Below are positions 1 through 9,099 of a stretch of DNA of 64,000 nt, piece by piece; the first letter of the stretch is position 1; each line of letters opens with the position of its first letter. The stretch lies in NCBI GenBank assembly GCA_020633295.1, contig JACKDW010000003.1, positions 248,001 through 312,000 on the forward strand, in the 5' to 3' direction. The notes beneath the pieces were generated by a model. That model saw only the letters and a list, made by a program, of their open reading frames with translations. It was not told the origin of the DNA and made no database searches. This DNA is from Myxococcales bacterium (GTDB lineage: Bacteria > Myxococcota_A > Polyangia > Nannocystales > Nannocystaceae). Made by a program: the position numbers and the translations under genes.

Positions 1-577
1 TCGGCGGGTAGCCGCGCGCTCGAGCCCAGCGCACGGACTCCTTGGCCAGCGCCAAGCCGACCGCGCCGTCGAGCAGCGGGCCGCGATCGCGGAGGTGCTC
101 GGCGAGCTGGAGGACCGCCAGCGCCGGCGCGTCGTCGGCGGTCGTCGAGACGTGCAGGGCGACGCGCGCGAGCTCGAACACCTTGAGCAGCGGGAACGGG
201 CGCTCGCCGACGTGCGGGCAGCGCTCCGGGCCCAGGCCGCCGCCGCGGTGATGCCACTGGACCAGCGCGTCGATCGCCGCCGCGACCTCGGGGGGGAGCT
301 CGTCGATGTTCGCGAGTTCGTCGTAGGGCGGACGCTGCTCGACGAGCGGGAGGCCGTCGAGCGAGAACGCGGGCAGCTCACCCAGCTCCTCGAGCGGGCG
401 ACCCGAGGCCTCCGACACCTCCGCGAGCGACTCGACGTGCGCCCAGCGTCGCGCGATCACCTCGGGATCCTCGGGCGGCGGCTTGATCCACGGGTAGACC
501 GTCAGCGCGCCCCAGATCGCGGCGCCGAGCAGCGCGAGCCCGACGACGATGAGCGTGGTCCGGAGCCCGCGAGCCAT
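1..577 (-). CDS. Membrane-anchored protein of unknown function (3' end outside window)
   Basis: Left-edge partial gene: 192 codons are open and the C-terminus lies outside the window. Residues 6-27 form one hydrophobic segment followed by a Pro-rich WIKPPP stretch, which suggests an uncleaved signal anchor with the bulk of the chain outside the inner membrane. The rest is acidic and helix-rich; no enzyme motif or family was recognised. The ATG at 577 is chosen because the anchor starts directly after it and the upstream codons look non-coding; a GATGCT hexamer ends 8 nt before the ATG. The frame is supported by near-uniform G/C third positions. Confidence 0.7.
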   Translation of the reverse strand, partial: MARGLRTTLIVVGLALLGAAIWGALTVYPWIKPPPEDPEVIARRWAHVESLAEVSEASGRPLEELGELPAFSLDGLPLVEQRPPYDELANIDELPPEVAAAIDALVQWHHRGGGLGPERCPHVGERPFPLLKVFELARVALHVSTTADDAPALAVLQLAEHLRDRGPLLDGAVGLALAKESVRWARARGYPP

Positions 578-768
578 CGACCCGCAGCATCCCCCGACCG
601 CGCCGCCCCTGTCCAGCGGTTGGGGGACGCGACAGGCCGGAGCGGCTCGCCCGCGCCGCTCGCCCTCGCCCGCGGCCCGCCGCGGAGCTCGTCGCGGAGC
701 AGGTGGTAGTTCGAAGGGTCAGGTACGACGGGAGCTGCGGCTCGGGCCGTCGCCGCGCTCGCGCGCGT

Positions 769-1287
769 TCACTCGAGGATCGTCAGCGGGACGTCCACGC
801 GCTCGGCGAGCGGCAGCGTGAAGGTGTTGAGACCGCCCTGCGCGTCGTAGTCGACGCCGTAGTCGCCGGCGCAGGCCTCGTCGTCGCCGTCGAGCTCCAC
901 GAACACGGACAGGTAGTACATCGCGGCCTCCTGCGTCGCGGGGATCTGCTCGTGGGGCCCGGTCGGGAGCGCGAGCTCGAGCTCGTGCGGCAAGCTCGAG
1001 ATCTCCTCGACGCGCGCGCGCAGCTGCGTGGCCTCGACGTCCTCCGAGCGCTCGTCGAAGCCCCACAGCACCACGTTCAGCCGGCTGCCCGCGGGCAGGG
1101 TCACCGACTCGCCCGCGTCGAGCCGGATCGACAGGACATCGCCGTCGCCCGTGAACCCGTCGTCGGCGAGGACCGGGAACGCCTGCTCGCAGCCGCTCGA
1201 GTCATCACAGGCGGGGAGCGCGACGAGGAGCGCGAGCGCGCCGGCGAGCGTAGCGACGCGGGGGAGAGGACGGGATTGCGGCTTCAT
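769..1287 (-). CDS. Small secreted lipoprotein
   Basis: 172-residue protein with a type II signal peptide: charged N-terminus, hydrophobic core and lipobox LPAC with Cys27 as the lipidated residue, so it is probably anchored to the inner or outer membrane. The mature part is acidic and beta-rich and is not assignable to a family; it ends with a segment (PLAERVDVPLTILE) resembling the last strands of a beta sandwich. The start is the Met that begins the signal peptide, preceded by GGAG about 9 nt upstream; a longer frame upstream lacks coding character. It lies 191 nt upstream of the partial gene on the same strand, probably a separate transcript. Confidence 0.8.
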   Translation of the reverse strand: MKPQSRPLPRVATLAGALALLVALPACDDSSGCEQAFPVLADDGFTGDGDVLSIRLDAGESVTLPAGSRLNVVLWGFDERSEDVEATQLRARVEEISSLPHELELALPTGPHEQIPATQEAAMYYLSVFVELDGDDEACAGDYGVDYDAQGGLNTFTLPLAERVDVPLTILE

Positions 1288-1522
1288 GTGTACTACTCCG
1301 AGCTCGTCGGCGCGGCGCGCCGATCGTCGTTGGGTCCTAGGGGGTGATACGCGCGGCGCAACGAGCCCCGGCATCACCACGTGGTGCATCGCGGGTGCCA
1401 GTGACGCCGCGAGGGAGATTGCGCCGCGATTTCAACAGGTCGATCGGGCTCGCCGCGCCGTTGCCACCGCCGCGTACGCCGAGTGTGCGCGCTCGAGCGC
1501 AAGGCCTGCCATCCGCGTGGGG

Positions 1523-2521
1523 TCACACGTCGGCGATCGCGTCGGCGTACGCCTCCAGCCCGAAGATTCCGCCTGTGTGCACGAACACGATCCGCGGCCC
1601 GGGGAGCGCCGCGCCGCCGGCCTGCTCGATCACGCCGCGCAGCGCCTTCACGGTGTACACCGGATCGAGCACGAGGCCGTCGCGTCGCGCCACGTCGCGC
1701 AGCAGCGTCAGCTCCTCGGGCCCGCACAGGCCGTAGCCGCGGCCCTGGTAGCCCTCGACCAGCGTGAAGTCGCGCTCGTCCAGCGTCGGCAGCCCGTAGC
1801 GCTCGTGGGCCTCGGCCGCGATCGTGAGCACCGCGTCGCGCAGGCGCGGGGCGTCGTCGCAGACCGCGATCCCCACCGCCCGCGTGCGCGCGCCGAGGGC
1901 CTTGAGCCCGATCGCGAGGCCCGCCAGGGTGCCGCCCGAGCCCGTCGCCACGACCACCGCGCTCGGCGGCGCGCCGCCAGCCTGCGCCAGCAGCTCCGCG
2001 GCCGCGCGCACGTAGCCGAGCGCGCCCGTCGCGTTCGAGCCGCCCTCCGGGATCAGGAAGGGACGCGCTCCGCCGGCGCGCAGCTCGTCCGCGGCGCGCT
2101 CGAGCAGCTCGGGCCACGCGCGGTACTCCTCCGGCGTGCACGCGCGCAGCTCGGCGCCCGCGACGCGGTCGAGCAGGAGGTTCCCGCGCGCCGGCTGAAG
2201 CTCCGCCGCCGCGCCTGTGGGTGTCCGAAGGACCAGGGTGCAGCCGAGGCCCAGCGGCGCGCTGGCCAGCGCCGTCGCGCGGCAGTGATTGGACTGCGCG
2301 CCGCCGCAGGTGATCACGTGGGTCGCCTCGCGCGCGCGCGCCTCGGCGAGCAGGTACTCGAGCTTGCGGATCTTGTTGCCGCTGAGGTGGCTCCCCGTGA
2401 GGTCGTCGCGCTTGACGAGCAGCTCGAGTCCGAGCGCGGCCGAGAGCCGCGGGAGCGGAGCCAGCGGGGTGGGCGTGCGCGCGAGGGCCAACCGCGGCGC
2501 GAGATCATCCGGTGTGCGCAT
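1523..2521 (-). CDS. PLP-dependent D-cysteine desulfhydrase / ACC deaminase family enzyme
   Basis: 332-residue fold-type II PLP enzyme of the D-cysteine desulfhydrase / 1-aminocyclopropane-1-carboxylate deaminase family. The KRDDLTG and SGNKIRKLEYLL motifs near residues 37-56 contain the Lys expected to form the Schiff base; GGAQSNHCRATA and the glycine-rich ATGSGGTLAG loop bind the cofactor phosphate. Known members release pyruvate and ammonia, plus H2S from D-Cys, in the cytoplasm; the precise substrate cannot be told from sequence. The ATG at 2521 sits 6 nt after TACTGT on the minus strand, consistent with a leaderless start. It is divergent from the lipoprotein gene at 2681 across a 159-nt gap. 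Confidence 0.9.
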   Translation of the reverse strand: MRTPDDLAPRLALARTPTPLAPLPRLSAALGLELLVKRDDLTGSHLSGNKIRKLEYLLAEARAREATHVITCGGAQSNHCRATALASAPLGLGCTLVLRTPTGAAAELQPARGNLLLDRVAGAELRACTPEEYRAWPELLERAADELRAGGARPFLIPEGGSNATGALGYVRAAAELLAQAGGAPPSAVVVATGSGGTLAGLAIGLKALGARTRAVGIAVCDDAPRLRDAVLTIAAEAHERYGLPTLDERDFTLVEGYQGRGYGLCGPEELTLLRDVARRDGLVLDPVYTVKALRGVIEQAGGAALPGPRIVFVHTGGIFGLEAYADAIADV

Positions 2522-2527
2522 GGCCGG

Positions 2528-2533
2528 ACAGTA
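2528..2533 (-). promoter_or_regulatory. -10-like hexamer (TACTGT) for the PLP enzyme gene
   Basis: TACTGT on the minus strand ends 6 nt before the ATG at 2521, and there is no purine-rich ribosome site in between. Transcription would be expected to start at or next to the A of the ATG. Confidence 0.5.
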
Positions 2534-2629
2534 GCAGGCCGCGGCGCGTCCCCGCGGGAACGCGCGTCCGCGGCTCGTGGGCGCGCCCGCGAGCGCGGGC
2601 CGCCGCGCGCTCGCCTCGACAGGCCCAGG

Positions 2630-2661
2630 GGACAGGTTCTTCGCTTGTGCGCCACCTGTCC
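2630..2661. promoter_or_regulatory. Inverted repeat, candidate operator
   Basis: Perfect 8-bp arms GGACAGGT (2630-2637) and ACCTGTCC (2654-2661) with a 16-nt spacer, one and a half helical turns apart, placed immediately upstream of the GTG start at 2681 in a divergent intergenic region. The spacing suits a dimeric regulator, but no regulator gene is adjacent. Confidence 0.35.
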
Positions 2662-2680
2662 ACCGGGTCACAATCAACCG

Positions 2681-3577
2681 GTGAAGCGTGTACTCGAGCT
2701 CGGCGTCGCGTGGGGGCGCGCGATCACCCTGGGGGCCGCCGCGTTCGCGCTCGCGGCCGTTTCGTCCTGCGGCGGGCAGGGCTGCGGGCAGGACTGCGGC
2801 CCGCGGATCGAGCGCGAGACGCTCGAGCGCTGCGCCGTCACCGACCAGGACGACAAGGTCATCGCGGCGCCGGCCGTGACCTGGGCGACGCGGGCCTCGC
2901 AGCCCCCCGTCGACGCCGTGCTCATCGAGCTGACGCCGGGCGCGGTCTCGGTCGAGCGCGGGGAGGGCGTCGCGCCGGGCGAGCTCGCGTCGAAGCTCGA
3001 GGGCGCGTGGACCTTCGGGGACGCGCCGGCCGCCGGCACCTGGGCCCTGGCGATCGCCGGCGACGCGCCGCGGGCCGACGTCGCCGCGGTGCTCAAGACG
3101 CTCGCCGAGCTCGGTCACGCCAAGGGCTACCTGCTGCTCGGCGACGGCGAGCGCGTGACGAAGGCCGAGAAGATGTCGTCGCCCTACCTCGACGTCATCC
3201 AGGAGGTCGACAAGGTCCTCAGCGTCGCCCCGGCCGAGGAGCGCACGGCGCTGCTCCGGGCCGAGATCGAGAAGCGCGCGCCCGCGTGCTTGGACCTCGA
3301 CGAGGTCACCCGGGTGCTGCTCGACGACGTGGTCCACCGCGACTGTCGCCGGCTCGCGCGCGAGGTCTCGCAGCGCCTCGCGAAGTGCGGCTGCCCGGCG
3401 CAGAGCGGCGCGGTCGCGGCGCTGATGTCGATCACCTCCGAGGCGAAGCTGCCCAGCGTGTCCGCGCCGGCGTCGATCGACCCGAGCGCCACGCCGCGCG
3501 CGGGCGCGACCTGGGCCGACATCGTCGCCGAGCTCGGCGAGGCCGAGCTCGGCGCGCTCTGGGTCGACGCCGGCTGA
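2681..3577 (+). CDS. Cys-rich secreted lipoprotein of unknown function
   Basis: 298-residue protein with a lipoprotein signal: hydrophobic segment ending AVSSC with Cys30 as the lipid-modified residue, followed by a Cys/Gly cluster (CGGQGCGQDCG). The body contains alternating strands and helices and three further Cys pairs, including HRDC and KCGCPAQ, hinting at disulfides outside the cytoplasm. No family recognised. GTG at 2681 is used because it opens the signal peptide and lies 6 nt after CACAAT; the very long open frame upstream has no codon bias and overlaps the divergent gene. The stop is 4 nt before the end of the convergent gene at 3581. Confidence 0.82.
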   Translation: MKRVLELGVAWGRAITLGAAAFALAAVSSCGGQGCGQDCGPRIERETLERCAVTDQDDKVIAAPAVTWATRASQPPVDAVLIELTPGAVSVERGEGVAPGELASKLEGAWTFGDAPAAGTWALAIAGDAPRADVAAVLKTLAELGHAKGYLLLGDGERVTKAEKMSSPYLDVIQEVDKVLSVAPAEERTALLRAEIEKRAPACLDLDEVTRVLLDDVVHRDCRRLAREVSQRLAKCGCPAQSGAVAALMSITSEAKLPSVSAPASIDPSATPRAGATWADIVAELGEAELGALWVDAG

Positions 3578-3580
3578 CCG

Positions 3581-4216
3581 TCAGAACGCGCCGCGCAGCT
3601 GCAGCGTGAGCGCGTCGCCCGTGAGCGCGACGCCCGGCGCGACGCGGGGCCGCGACTCGTAGCGCGCGAGCCGGCGCTCGTGGACCGCGAGCAGCACCGC
3701 GTCGAAGGCCAGCAGGAACGCGCCCTGCAGCACCACCGACCGGCCGTAGCCGATCGCGCGCGGGAGCTCGCGCTGGGCCCCGAGCGTCCACGTCAGCCCG
3801 CCGCCCGTGAGGTACACGAGGTCGAGCGCCGCGTTGATCAGGTACACGCGCTGCTGCTTGCGCGACGCGCGGATCGCCGCGCGGGACCCGAGCGCGCCCG
3901 GGTCCTCGCGCGCCGCCGAGACCATCCCGATGATCCCCAGCGGCAGGTTCACGAGGTTCCACAGCGCGTTCATCTGGTGGAAGTACTTGTCCGCGCCCTC
4001 GTCGGCGGTGAAGAAGCCGACGGTCCCGCCCGCCAGGTTGGCGACCGCCCAGCCCGAGAGCGACAGCATCCCCGCCAGCTGGATCCGCCGTCGATCGCGG
4101 TTGAAGGCGCGCGTCGGGGCGTCGCGCGCGGCGGGCTCGTCAGCGGCGGTCGCGGGCTCAGCGGGGGCCGGCGCGAGCAGCAGCGTCGTCGCGAGCGGCC
4201 AGAGCGAGACGGTCAC
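3581..4216 (-). CDS. Multi-pass membrane protein of unknown function
   Basis: 211 residues. A signal-like N-terminus (residues 3-20) is followed by an Ala/Pro/Asp-rich stretch and then by about four hydrophobic segments (near residues 49-69, 84-102, 126-147 and 155-178), so it is an inner-membrane protein. The family is not certain; the arrangement recalls small four-helix membrane proteins common in Bacteroidota and myxobacteria. GTG at 4216 lies exactly 6 nt downstream of TACACT on the minus strand, one of the cleanest leaderless-type starts here. It ends head-to-head with the Cys-rich lipoprotein gene, separated by 3 nt. Confidence 0.8.
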   Translation of the reverse strand: MTVSLWPLATTLLLAPAPAEPATAADEPAARDAPTRAFNRDRRRIQLAGMLSLSGWAVANLAGGTVGFFTADEGADKYFHQMNALWNLVNLPLGIIGMVSAAREDPGALGSRAAIRASRKQQRVYLINAALDLVYLTGGGLTWTLGAQRELPRAIGYGRSVVLQGAFLLAFDAVLLAVHERRLARYESRPRVAPGVALTGDALTLQLRGAF

Positions 4217-4222
4217 GCGCCG

Positions 4223-4228
4223 AGTGTA
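4223..4228 (-). promoter_or_regulatory. -10-like hexamer (TACACT)
   Basis: TACACT on the minus strand with 6 nt to the GTG at 4216 and no Shine-Dalgarno; same spacing as at 15067 and 47052. Confidence 0.55.
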
Positions 4229-4240
4229 CCGCCCGGCGCG

Positions 4241-5461
4241 TCACTGCGGGCCGGCGGGCGCGGGGGCCGGCGCGCCCGCGTCCTTGTACACGTAGCGGCG
4301 CGCGAGGATCACCGCGTGCATCTGGTGCTGCGTGACGTCGATGCGCAGCGGCGCCTCCTTGGCGTGGTTCTGCACGCCGCCGCGCGCGAGGAGGTCGCTG
4401 GCGTCCGCCTGCGCGACGTAGCCGTTGCCGATCGAGCTGCCGAGCTGCCAGCTCGTCAGCTTGGTCAGGCCCCGCTGGATGACGTCGGCGTACTTGTCGC
4501 GGCGCGCGACGTCGCCGCGCGCGTCGGCGATCGCGTAGGCGTGGATGATGCCCTCGTAGGCGTAGGCCGTGTTGCGCGTGCGCTGCAAGGTCCGGTGCAC
4601 GTCGATCATCCAGTCGGCGAGCTCGAGCACGCGGTCGCCGAAGCGCGTCATGTCGGGCTGCTCGCTCGTCGCCAGCTCGAAGTACGCCATCGAGCTCCAC
4701 TGGTAGTAGCCCTTGGTGATGTTCGAGTCGTTGTCCTCGGCGCGCGCGCGCTCGACGTTGACCAGCCAGCCCTGATCCGCGGACACGATCGCGGCGGGCC
4801 ACAGATCGTCGCGCTCGAGGTACTTGGCCGCCTTGACGAGCGCGAGCAGGGCCTCGCCGTCGAAGTAGGGCGAGGGCGGGCCCTTCGGGGCGCCGCGCTC
4901 GAGCTCGTAGCTCGCGTGAAACAGGCCGTCTTTCGTGCGCGCGGCCAGCAGGAAGCGGAGGTACTGCGCGAGCTGCTCGCGGTATGTGGCGAGCGCCTCA
5001 GGGGGCATCTCCCCGCCCTCGGCGCGCAGCAGGTCGACGAGCGAGAGCGCGATGAGTGCGACCGTCCCGGTCGAGCCCTCTGGCTCTCCGGGGTAGGCGA
5101 TGAAGCGGCGGTCGTCGGCGACGCGCGAGTGCTCGGCGAAGAACCGCTCGGCCGAGCGCAGCGCCTCGCCCACGGGCGCGCTCGGCTGATCGTGGTAGAG
5201 CAGCGCGAGACCCCAGACCGCGCCCGCCTGGCGCACCTGGCTGTCGCCCCTCGACTGCCGACGCGCGCGCCAGTCGTACTCATAGTTGAAGTTGCCGTCC
5301 GGGCGCTGGTTGTGGATCAGGAACTCGGTGCCGAGCGCGAGCGACTCGTCGAGCACGCGGCGCGAGACCTCGCCGCGCGGCGACGGGTCGGGCGGCGCGG
5401 TCTTACACGCCCCGGCGACGAGCAGGAGACCGAGCGCGACGGCGAGTCCTCCACGCGGCAT
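4241..5461 (-). CDS. Lipoprotein with alpha/alpha-toroid-like domain
   Basis: 406-residue lipoprotein (lipobox LVAGAC, Cys19). The mature chain is almost entirely helical, with repeated helix pairs and aromatic-rich turns (HNQRPDGNFNYEYDW near residue 50, DGLFHASYE, NITKGYYQWS) typical of alpha/alpha barrels such as glycoside hydrolase or terpene-cyclase-like toroids. A carbohydrate or polyprenyl ligand is therefore possible but catalytic residues cannot be assigned. The ATG at 5461 opens the signal peptide and has TACAAG 5 nt upstream. It is divergent from the M3 peptidase lipoprotein at 5602 (140-nt gap), and both products would share the envelope. Confidence 0.82.
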   Translation of the reverse strand: MPRGGLAVALGLLLVAGACKTAPPDPSPRGEVSRRVLDESLALGTEFLIHNQRPDGNFNYEYDWRARRQSRGDSQVRQAGAVWGLALLYHDQPSAPVGEALRSAERFFAEHSRVADDRRFIAYPGEPEGSTGTVALIALSLVDLLRAEGGEMPPEALATYREQLAQYLRFLLAARTKDGLFHASYELERGAPKGPPSPYFDGEALLALVKAAKYLERDDLWPAAIVSADQGWLVNVERARAEDNDSNITKGYYQWSSMAYFELATSEQPDMTRFGDRVLELADWMIDVHRTLQRTRNTAYAYEGIIHAYAIADARGDVARRDKYADVIQRGLTKLTSWQLGSSIGNGYVAQADASDLLARGGVQNHAKEAPLRIDVTQHQMHAVILARRYVYKDAGAPAPAPAGPQ

Positions 5462-5601
5462 GGCGCCTTGTAGCACGGCCGTCGCGGCTCGAGCAGCCAG
5501 GCCCAGCGGCGCGGCGCCGGAGGTCGCGGATTAGAGCGACGGGAGGTACAGTGCCCAGGCGGCCTGTTGGCCGCGGTACCCGAGCCGTGAGCGGAGCCTT
5601 G

Positions 5602-7908
5602 ATGCGCACAACCTCGTTCTCCCCCCTCCTCCTCCGACGCCGCGCCGCGCCCTGGCGCCTCGCGCTCGGCCTCGCCCTGGCGACCGGGCTCGCGGCCTGC
5701 AGCGGCCCGCCCAAGCCGTCGCCGACCGGCAAGGAGACGACGCAGGAGACGAAGCAGGAGACCAAGCAGGGGACGGAGCAGGGGGCCGAGCAGGAGGCGA
5801 AGCAGGACACGAAGCAGGGGGACACGGCGGCCACGGACGCCGCGCGCTCCGACAACCCGCTGCTCGCCGACTGGACCGGCCCCTACGGCGGCGTGCCGGC
5901 CTTCGACAAGATGGAGCTGCCCGCGCTCGAGCCCGCGCTGAAGAAGGCGATCGAGCTGCACCTCGCCGAGCTCGAGGTGATCGCCAGCGACCCGTCCCCG
6001 GCGAGCTTCGAAAACACCATCGACGCCATGGAGCGCGCCGGCGAGGTCATCGACCGCGTCAGCACCTACCGCGGGATCTGGTCCGCGAACCTCTCGAGCC
6101 CCGAGTTCCGCGAGATCGACGCCCGGCTCGCGCCGATGATGTCGGACTACCGGACGTCGATCATCCAGAACGCGCGGCTGTTCGCGCGCGTCAAGGCCGT
6201 GTACGAGGGCGAGGCGCTGAAGTCCCGCAGCCCCGCCGAGCAGCGCCTCGTCCGGCTGATCTACGATCGCTTCGCGCGCCAGGGCGCGAGCCTCGCGGGC
6301 GACAAGAAGCAGCGCTACGCCGCGATCCAGAAGCGCCTGGCGGAGCTGCACACGAAGTTCGGCAACAACGTGCTCGCCGACGAGGAGTCCTACGTCGTGT
6401 ACCTCACCGCCGATCAGCTCGGCGGGCTGCCGGCGTCGTTCAAGGCCGCGGCCGCGGCCGCGGCCAAGGAGCGCGGCAAGGAGGGCATGTGGGCGGTGAC
6501 CAACACGCGCTCGTCGATGGACCCCTTCCTCACCTACTCCGACGAGCGCGCGCTGCGAGAGCAGGTCTGGCGCAACTACTACAACCGCGGCGACAACGGC
6601 GACGAGCACGACAACAACGCGGTCATCGCCGAGATCCTCACGCTCCGCGACGAGCGCGTGAAGCTGCTCGGCTACCCCAATTACGCGACCTGGCGGCTCG
6701 AGGACCGCATGGCGAAGACGCCCGCGCGCGCGATCGAGCTGATGGAGGCGGTGTGGCCCAAGGCCGTCGCGCGCGTCAAGGAGGAGGTCGCCGACATGCA
6801 GGCGGTCGCCGACGCCGAGCTCGGGCAGGGCGCGATCACGATCGCGCCCTGGGACTACCGCTACTACGCCGACAAGGTGCGCAAGCAGAAGTACGCGCTC
6901 GACTCCGACGAGGTCAAGCAGTACCTCCAGCTCGACAAGCTGCGCGAGGCGATGTTCATGGTCGCCGGCGAGCTGTTTAACTTCCAGTTCACGCCTGTCC
7001 CAGAGGGCAGGGTCTCGGTGTTCCACCCCGACGTCAAGGTCTGGGAGGTCACCGACAGGGACACCGGCGCGCTCGTCGGGCTCTGGTACCTCGACCCCTT
7101 CGCGCGCCAGGGCAAGCGCTCCGGCGCCTGGGCGACCAGCTTCCGCGGGCACACGACGCTCGACGAGGTGCGCACGGTGCTGAGCTCGAACAACTCGAAC
7201 TTCATCAAGGGCGCGCCCGGGGAGCCCGTGCTGATCTCGTGGGACGACGCGAGCACCTACTTCCACGAGTTCGGCCACGCCCTCCACGCGCTCTCGTCGA
7301 GCGTCAAGTACAAGACGCTCAACGGCGGCGTGCGCGACTACACCGAGTTCCAGTCGCAGCTGCTCGAGCGCTGGCTCTCGACCGACAAGGTGATCGACGC
7401 GTACCTCGTGCACCACGAGACCGGCGCGCCGATGCCCGCCGAGCTGGTCGCCAAGATCAAGAAGGCCGCGACCTTCAACCAGGGCTTCGCGACCACCGAG
7501 TACCTCGCGTCGGCGATCGTGGACATGAAGTTCCACACCGTCGACCCCAGCGGGCTCGACCCCGACGCCTACGAGCGCGAGGTGCTGACCGAGCTCGGCA
7601 TGCCCGAGGAGCTGGTGATGCGCCACCGCTCGCCGCACTTCAGCCACGTGTTCTCGGGCGAGGGCTACGCCACCGGCTACTACGGCTACCTCTGGGCCGA
7701 CGTGCTGACCGCCGACGCGGCCGAGGCCTTCGCGGCCGCGCCCGGCGGCTTCTACGACAAGGCGCTGGCGAAGAAGCTCGTCGAGCACCTGTTCGCGCCG
7801 CGCAACGCGGTCGATCCAGCCGAGGCCTACCGGGCGTTCCGCGGCCGCGACGCGACCATCGACGCGCTCCTGCGCGACCGCGGCTTCGCGCCGCCGAAGC
7901 CGGAGTAG
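5602..7908 (+). CDS. M3-family zinc metallopeptidase lipoprotein (oligopeptidase/dipeptidyl carboxypeptidase type)
   Basis: 768 residues. Lipoprotein signal (LAAC, Cys33), then a Thr/Lys/Gln/Glu-rich linker (residues 40-75) made of repeated QETKQ-like units, then a full-length M3 peptidase. HEFGH at 555-559 supplies two zinc ligands and the catalytic Glu; the third ligand is Glu582 in YTEFQSQ, a region usually read as EFPSQ, so one Pro is replaced by Gln. The C-terminal HVFSGEGYATGYYGYLWA carries the substrate-binding Tyr/His cluster of the family. Known M3 enzymes cut short peptides; here the enzyme is tethered in the envelope rather than cytoplasmic. ATG at 5602 is chosen as it begins the signal peptide. 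Confidence 0.93.
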   Translation: MRTTSFSPLLLRRRAAPWRLALGLALATGLAACSGPPKPSPTGKETTQETKQETKQGTEQGAEQEAKQDTKQGDTAATDAARSDNPLLADWTGPYGGVPAFDKMELPALEPALKKAIELHLAELEVIASDPSPASFENTIDAMERAGEVIDRVSTYRGIWSANLSSPEFREIDARLAPMMSDYRTSIIQNARLFARVKAVYEGEALKSRSPAEQRLVRLIYDRFARQGASLAGDKKQRYAAIQKRLAELHTKFGNNVLADEESYVVYLTADQLGGLPASFKAAAAAAAKERGKEGMWAVTNTRSSMDPFLTYSDERALREQVWRNYYNRGDNGDEHDNNAVIAEILTLRDERVKLLGYPNYATWRLEDRMAKTPARAIELMEAVWPKAVARVKEEVADMQAVADAELGQGAITIAPWDYRYYADKVRKQKYALDSDEVKQYLQLDKLREAMFMVAGELFNFQFTPVPEGRVSVFHPDVKVWEVTDRDTGALVGLWYLDPFARQGKRSGAWATSFRGHTTLDEVRTVLSSNNSNFIKGAPGEPVLISWDDASTYFHEFGHALHALSSSVKYKTLNGGVRDYTEFQSQLLERWLSTDKVIDAYLVHHETGAPMPAELVAKIKKAATFNQGFATTEYLASAIVDMKFHTVDPSGLDPDAYEREVLTELGMPEELVMRHRSPHFSHVFSGEGYATGYYGYLWADVLTADAAEAFAAAPGGFYDKALAKKLVEHLFAPRNAVDPAEAYRAFRGRDATIDALLRDRGFAPPKPE

Positions 7909-7949
7909 CGGCGCGGCGGTCCTGTTCGAAAAGCCATGCGAGACACGGC

Positions 7950-7969
7950 GACGTGACGTGACGTGACGT
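7950..7969 (+). repeat. Pentanucleotide tandem repeat (GACGT)x4
   Basis: Four perfect copies of GACGT between the M3 peptidase stop and the HemF gene. No function visible. Confidence 0.6.
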
Positions 7970-8052
7970 CCGCGCGACACCACGTCGCGCGCGTGCGCTC
8001 GCTCGCGGCGCCGGGGCGCGCCCCGGCGCCGCAGAGCCGCTATCGTCGGGTC

Positions 8053-9099
8053 GTGCAGCGCAGCATCCAGGCACAGTCAGCGCGGGCGACCGCCGCGCGC
8101 GAGCTCGTCGACACCCTGCAGCGGCGCCTCGTCGACGCGCTCGAGCGCGTCAGCCGTGCGCGCGGGCGCGAGGGGGGCTTCGCGCCGATCGAGTGGCTGC
8201 GCGACGAGGGGCGCCACGGCGGCGGCGTCCGCTTCGTCGCGCCGGGCGGCGGGCTGTTCAACCGCGCCTCGGTCAACGTCTCGCAGGTGCACTACGACGA
8301 CCTCCCCGACAAGCGGCTCGGCTCGGCGACCGCGCTCTCGACGATCATCCACCCGGACGAGCCCGCGGCGCCGTCTGTCCACATGCACATCTCGTGGACG
8401 GAGCTGCGCGGCGGCGCCGGCTACTGGCGCGTCATGGCCGACCTCAACCCGTCCCACGAGGAGCCGCAGGCGACCGCGCGCTTCGACGACGCGCTCGCGG
8501 CCGCGATCGCCGACGACGAGCTGCGCGCGCGCGCGCGCGCGCAGGGGGATCGCTACTTCTTCATCCCCGCGCTCGGGCGCCACCGCGGCGTGACGCACTA
8601 CTACCTCGAGGGCTACGCGACCGCGGACGCGGCCGCGGACGCGGCGCTGGCCCGCCGCGTCGGCGAGGCGACGATCGACGTCTACACGGCGCTGCTCGAG
8701 GACGCGCTCGCGCGCAGCCCCGAGCCCGGCTCGGACGCGCGCGCGCGCCAGCTCGCCTACCACACGCTGTACCTGTTCCAGGTGCTCACGCTCGACCGCG
8801 GCACGACCTCGGGGCTGCTCGTCCACGACCAGAACGATGTCGGCATCCTCGGCTCGCTGCCCTCGCATGTCGACCGCGCGCTGCTGGCCTCCTGGCGCGA
8901 CGCGATGCCGGCGCCGCAGGGCGAGCTGCTCGACGGGATCGTCGCCGCGCTCCCCGACGCGTCGCCGAGCCCCGTGACCGTCGCGGCCAAGCGCGCGCTC
9001 GCGGAGGTCCTGCGCCGGCACTACCGGGCCCACCCGGAGGCGCTGGACCTGCAGGCCGCGGGGGACGTCATCCCGCCTACGGTCGCCAACCATCGCTGA
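8053..9099 (+). CDS. hemF: Oxygen-dependent coproporphyrinogen III oxidase (HemF type)
   Basis: 348 residues, close to the usual length of HemF. HemF oxidatively decarboxylates two propionates of coproporphyrinogen III in haem synthesis. Signature stretches are present but diverged: FNRASVNVSQVHYD, TIIHPDEPAAPSVHMHISWTE, where family members carry HP-x-NP-x-PTVH, and RGTTSGLLVHDQNDVGILGSLP near the C-terminus, which resembles the family's RGTxFGLxxxGRxESILMSLP motif. GTG at 8053 is preferred over the in-frame ATG at 7963: it lies 6 nt after TATCGT, and the upstream 30 codons are low-complexity and cross a (GACGT)4 repeat. Divergence from typical HemF is real, so enzymatic activity is inferred. 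Confidence 0.85.
   Translation: MQRSIQAQSARATAARELVDTLQRRLVDALERVSRARGREGGFAPIEWLRDEGRHGGGVRFVAPGGGLFNRASVNVSQVHYDDLPDKRLGSATALSTIIHPDEPAAPSVHMHISWTELRGGAGYWRVMADLNPSHEEPQATARFDDALAAAIADDELRARARAQGDRYFFIPALGRHRGVTHYYLEGYATADAAADAALARRVGEATIDVYTALLEDALARSPEPGSDARARQLAYHTLYLFQVLTLDRGTTSGLLVHDQNDVGILGSLPSHVDRALLASWRDAMPAPQGELLDGIVAALPDASPSPVTVAAKRALAEVLRRHYRAHPEALDLQAAGDVIPPTVANHR

Noticed and set aside
7915..7940. tRNA T-arm-like GTTCGAAAA
   Set aside because: No cloverleaf can be built around it; no other tRNA signatures were found in the window.
5317..7983. Minus-strand open frame of 888 codons opposite the M3 peptidase
   Set aside because: Antisense shadow: its third positions lack bias and its sequence is Arg/Val/Leu noise, while the plus-strand frame is a complete metallopeptidase.
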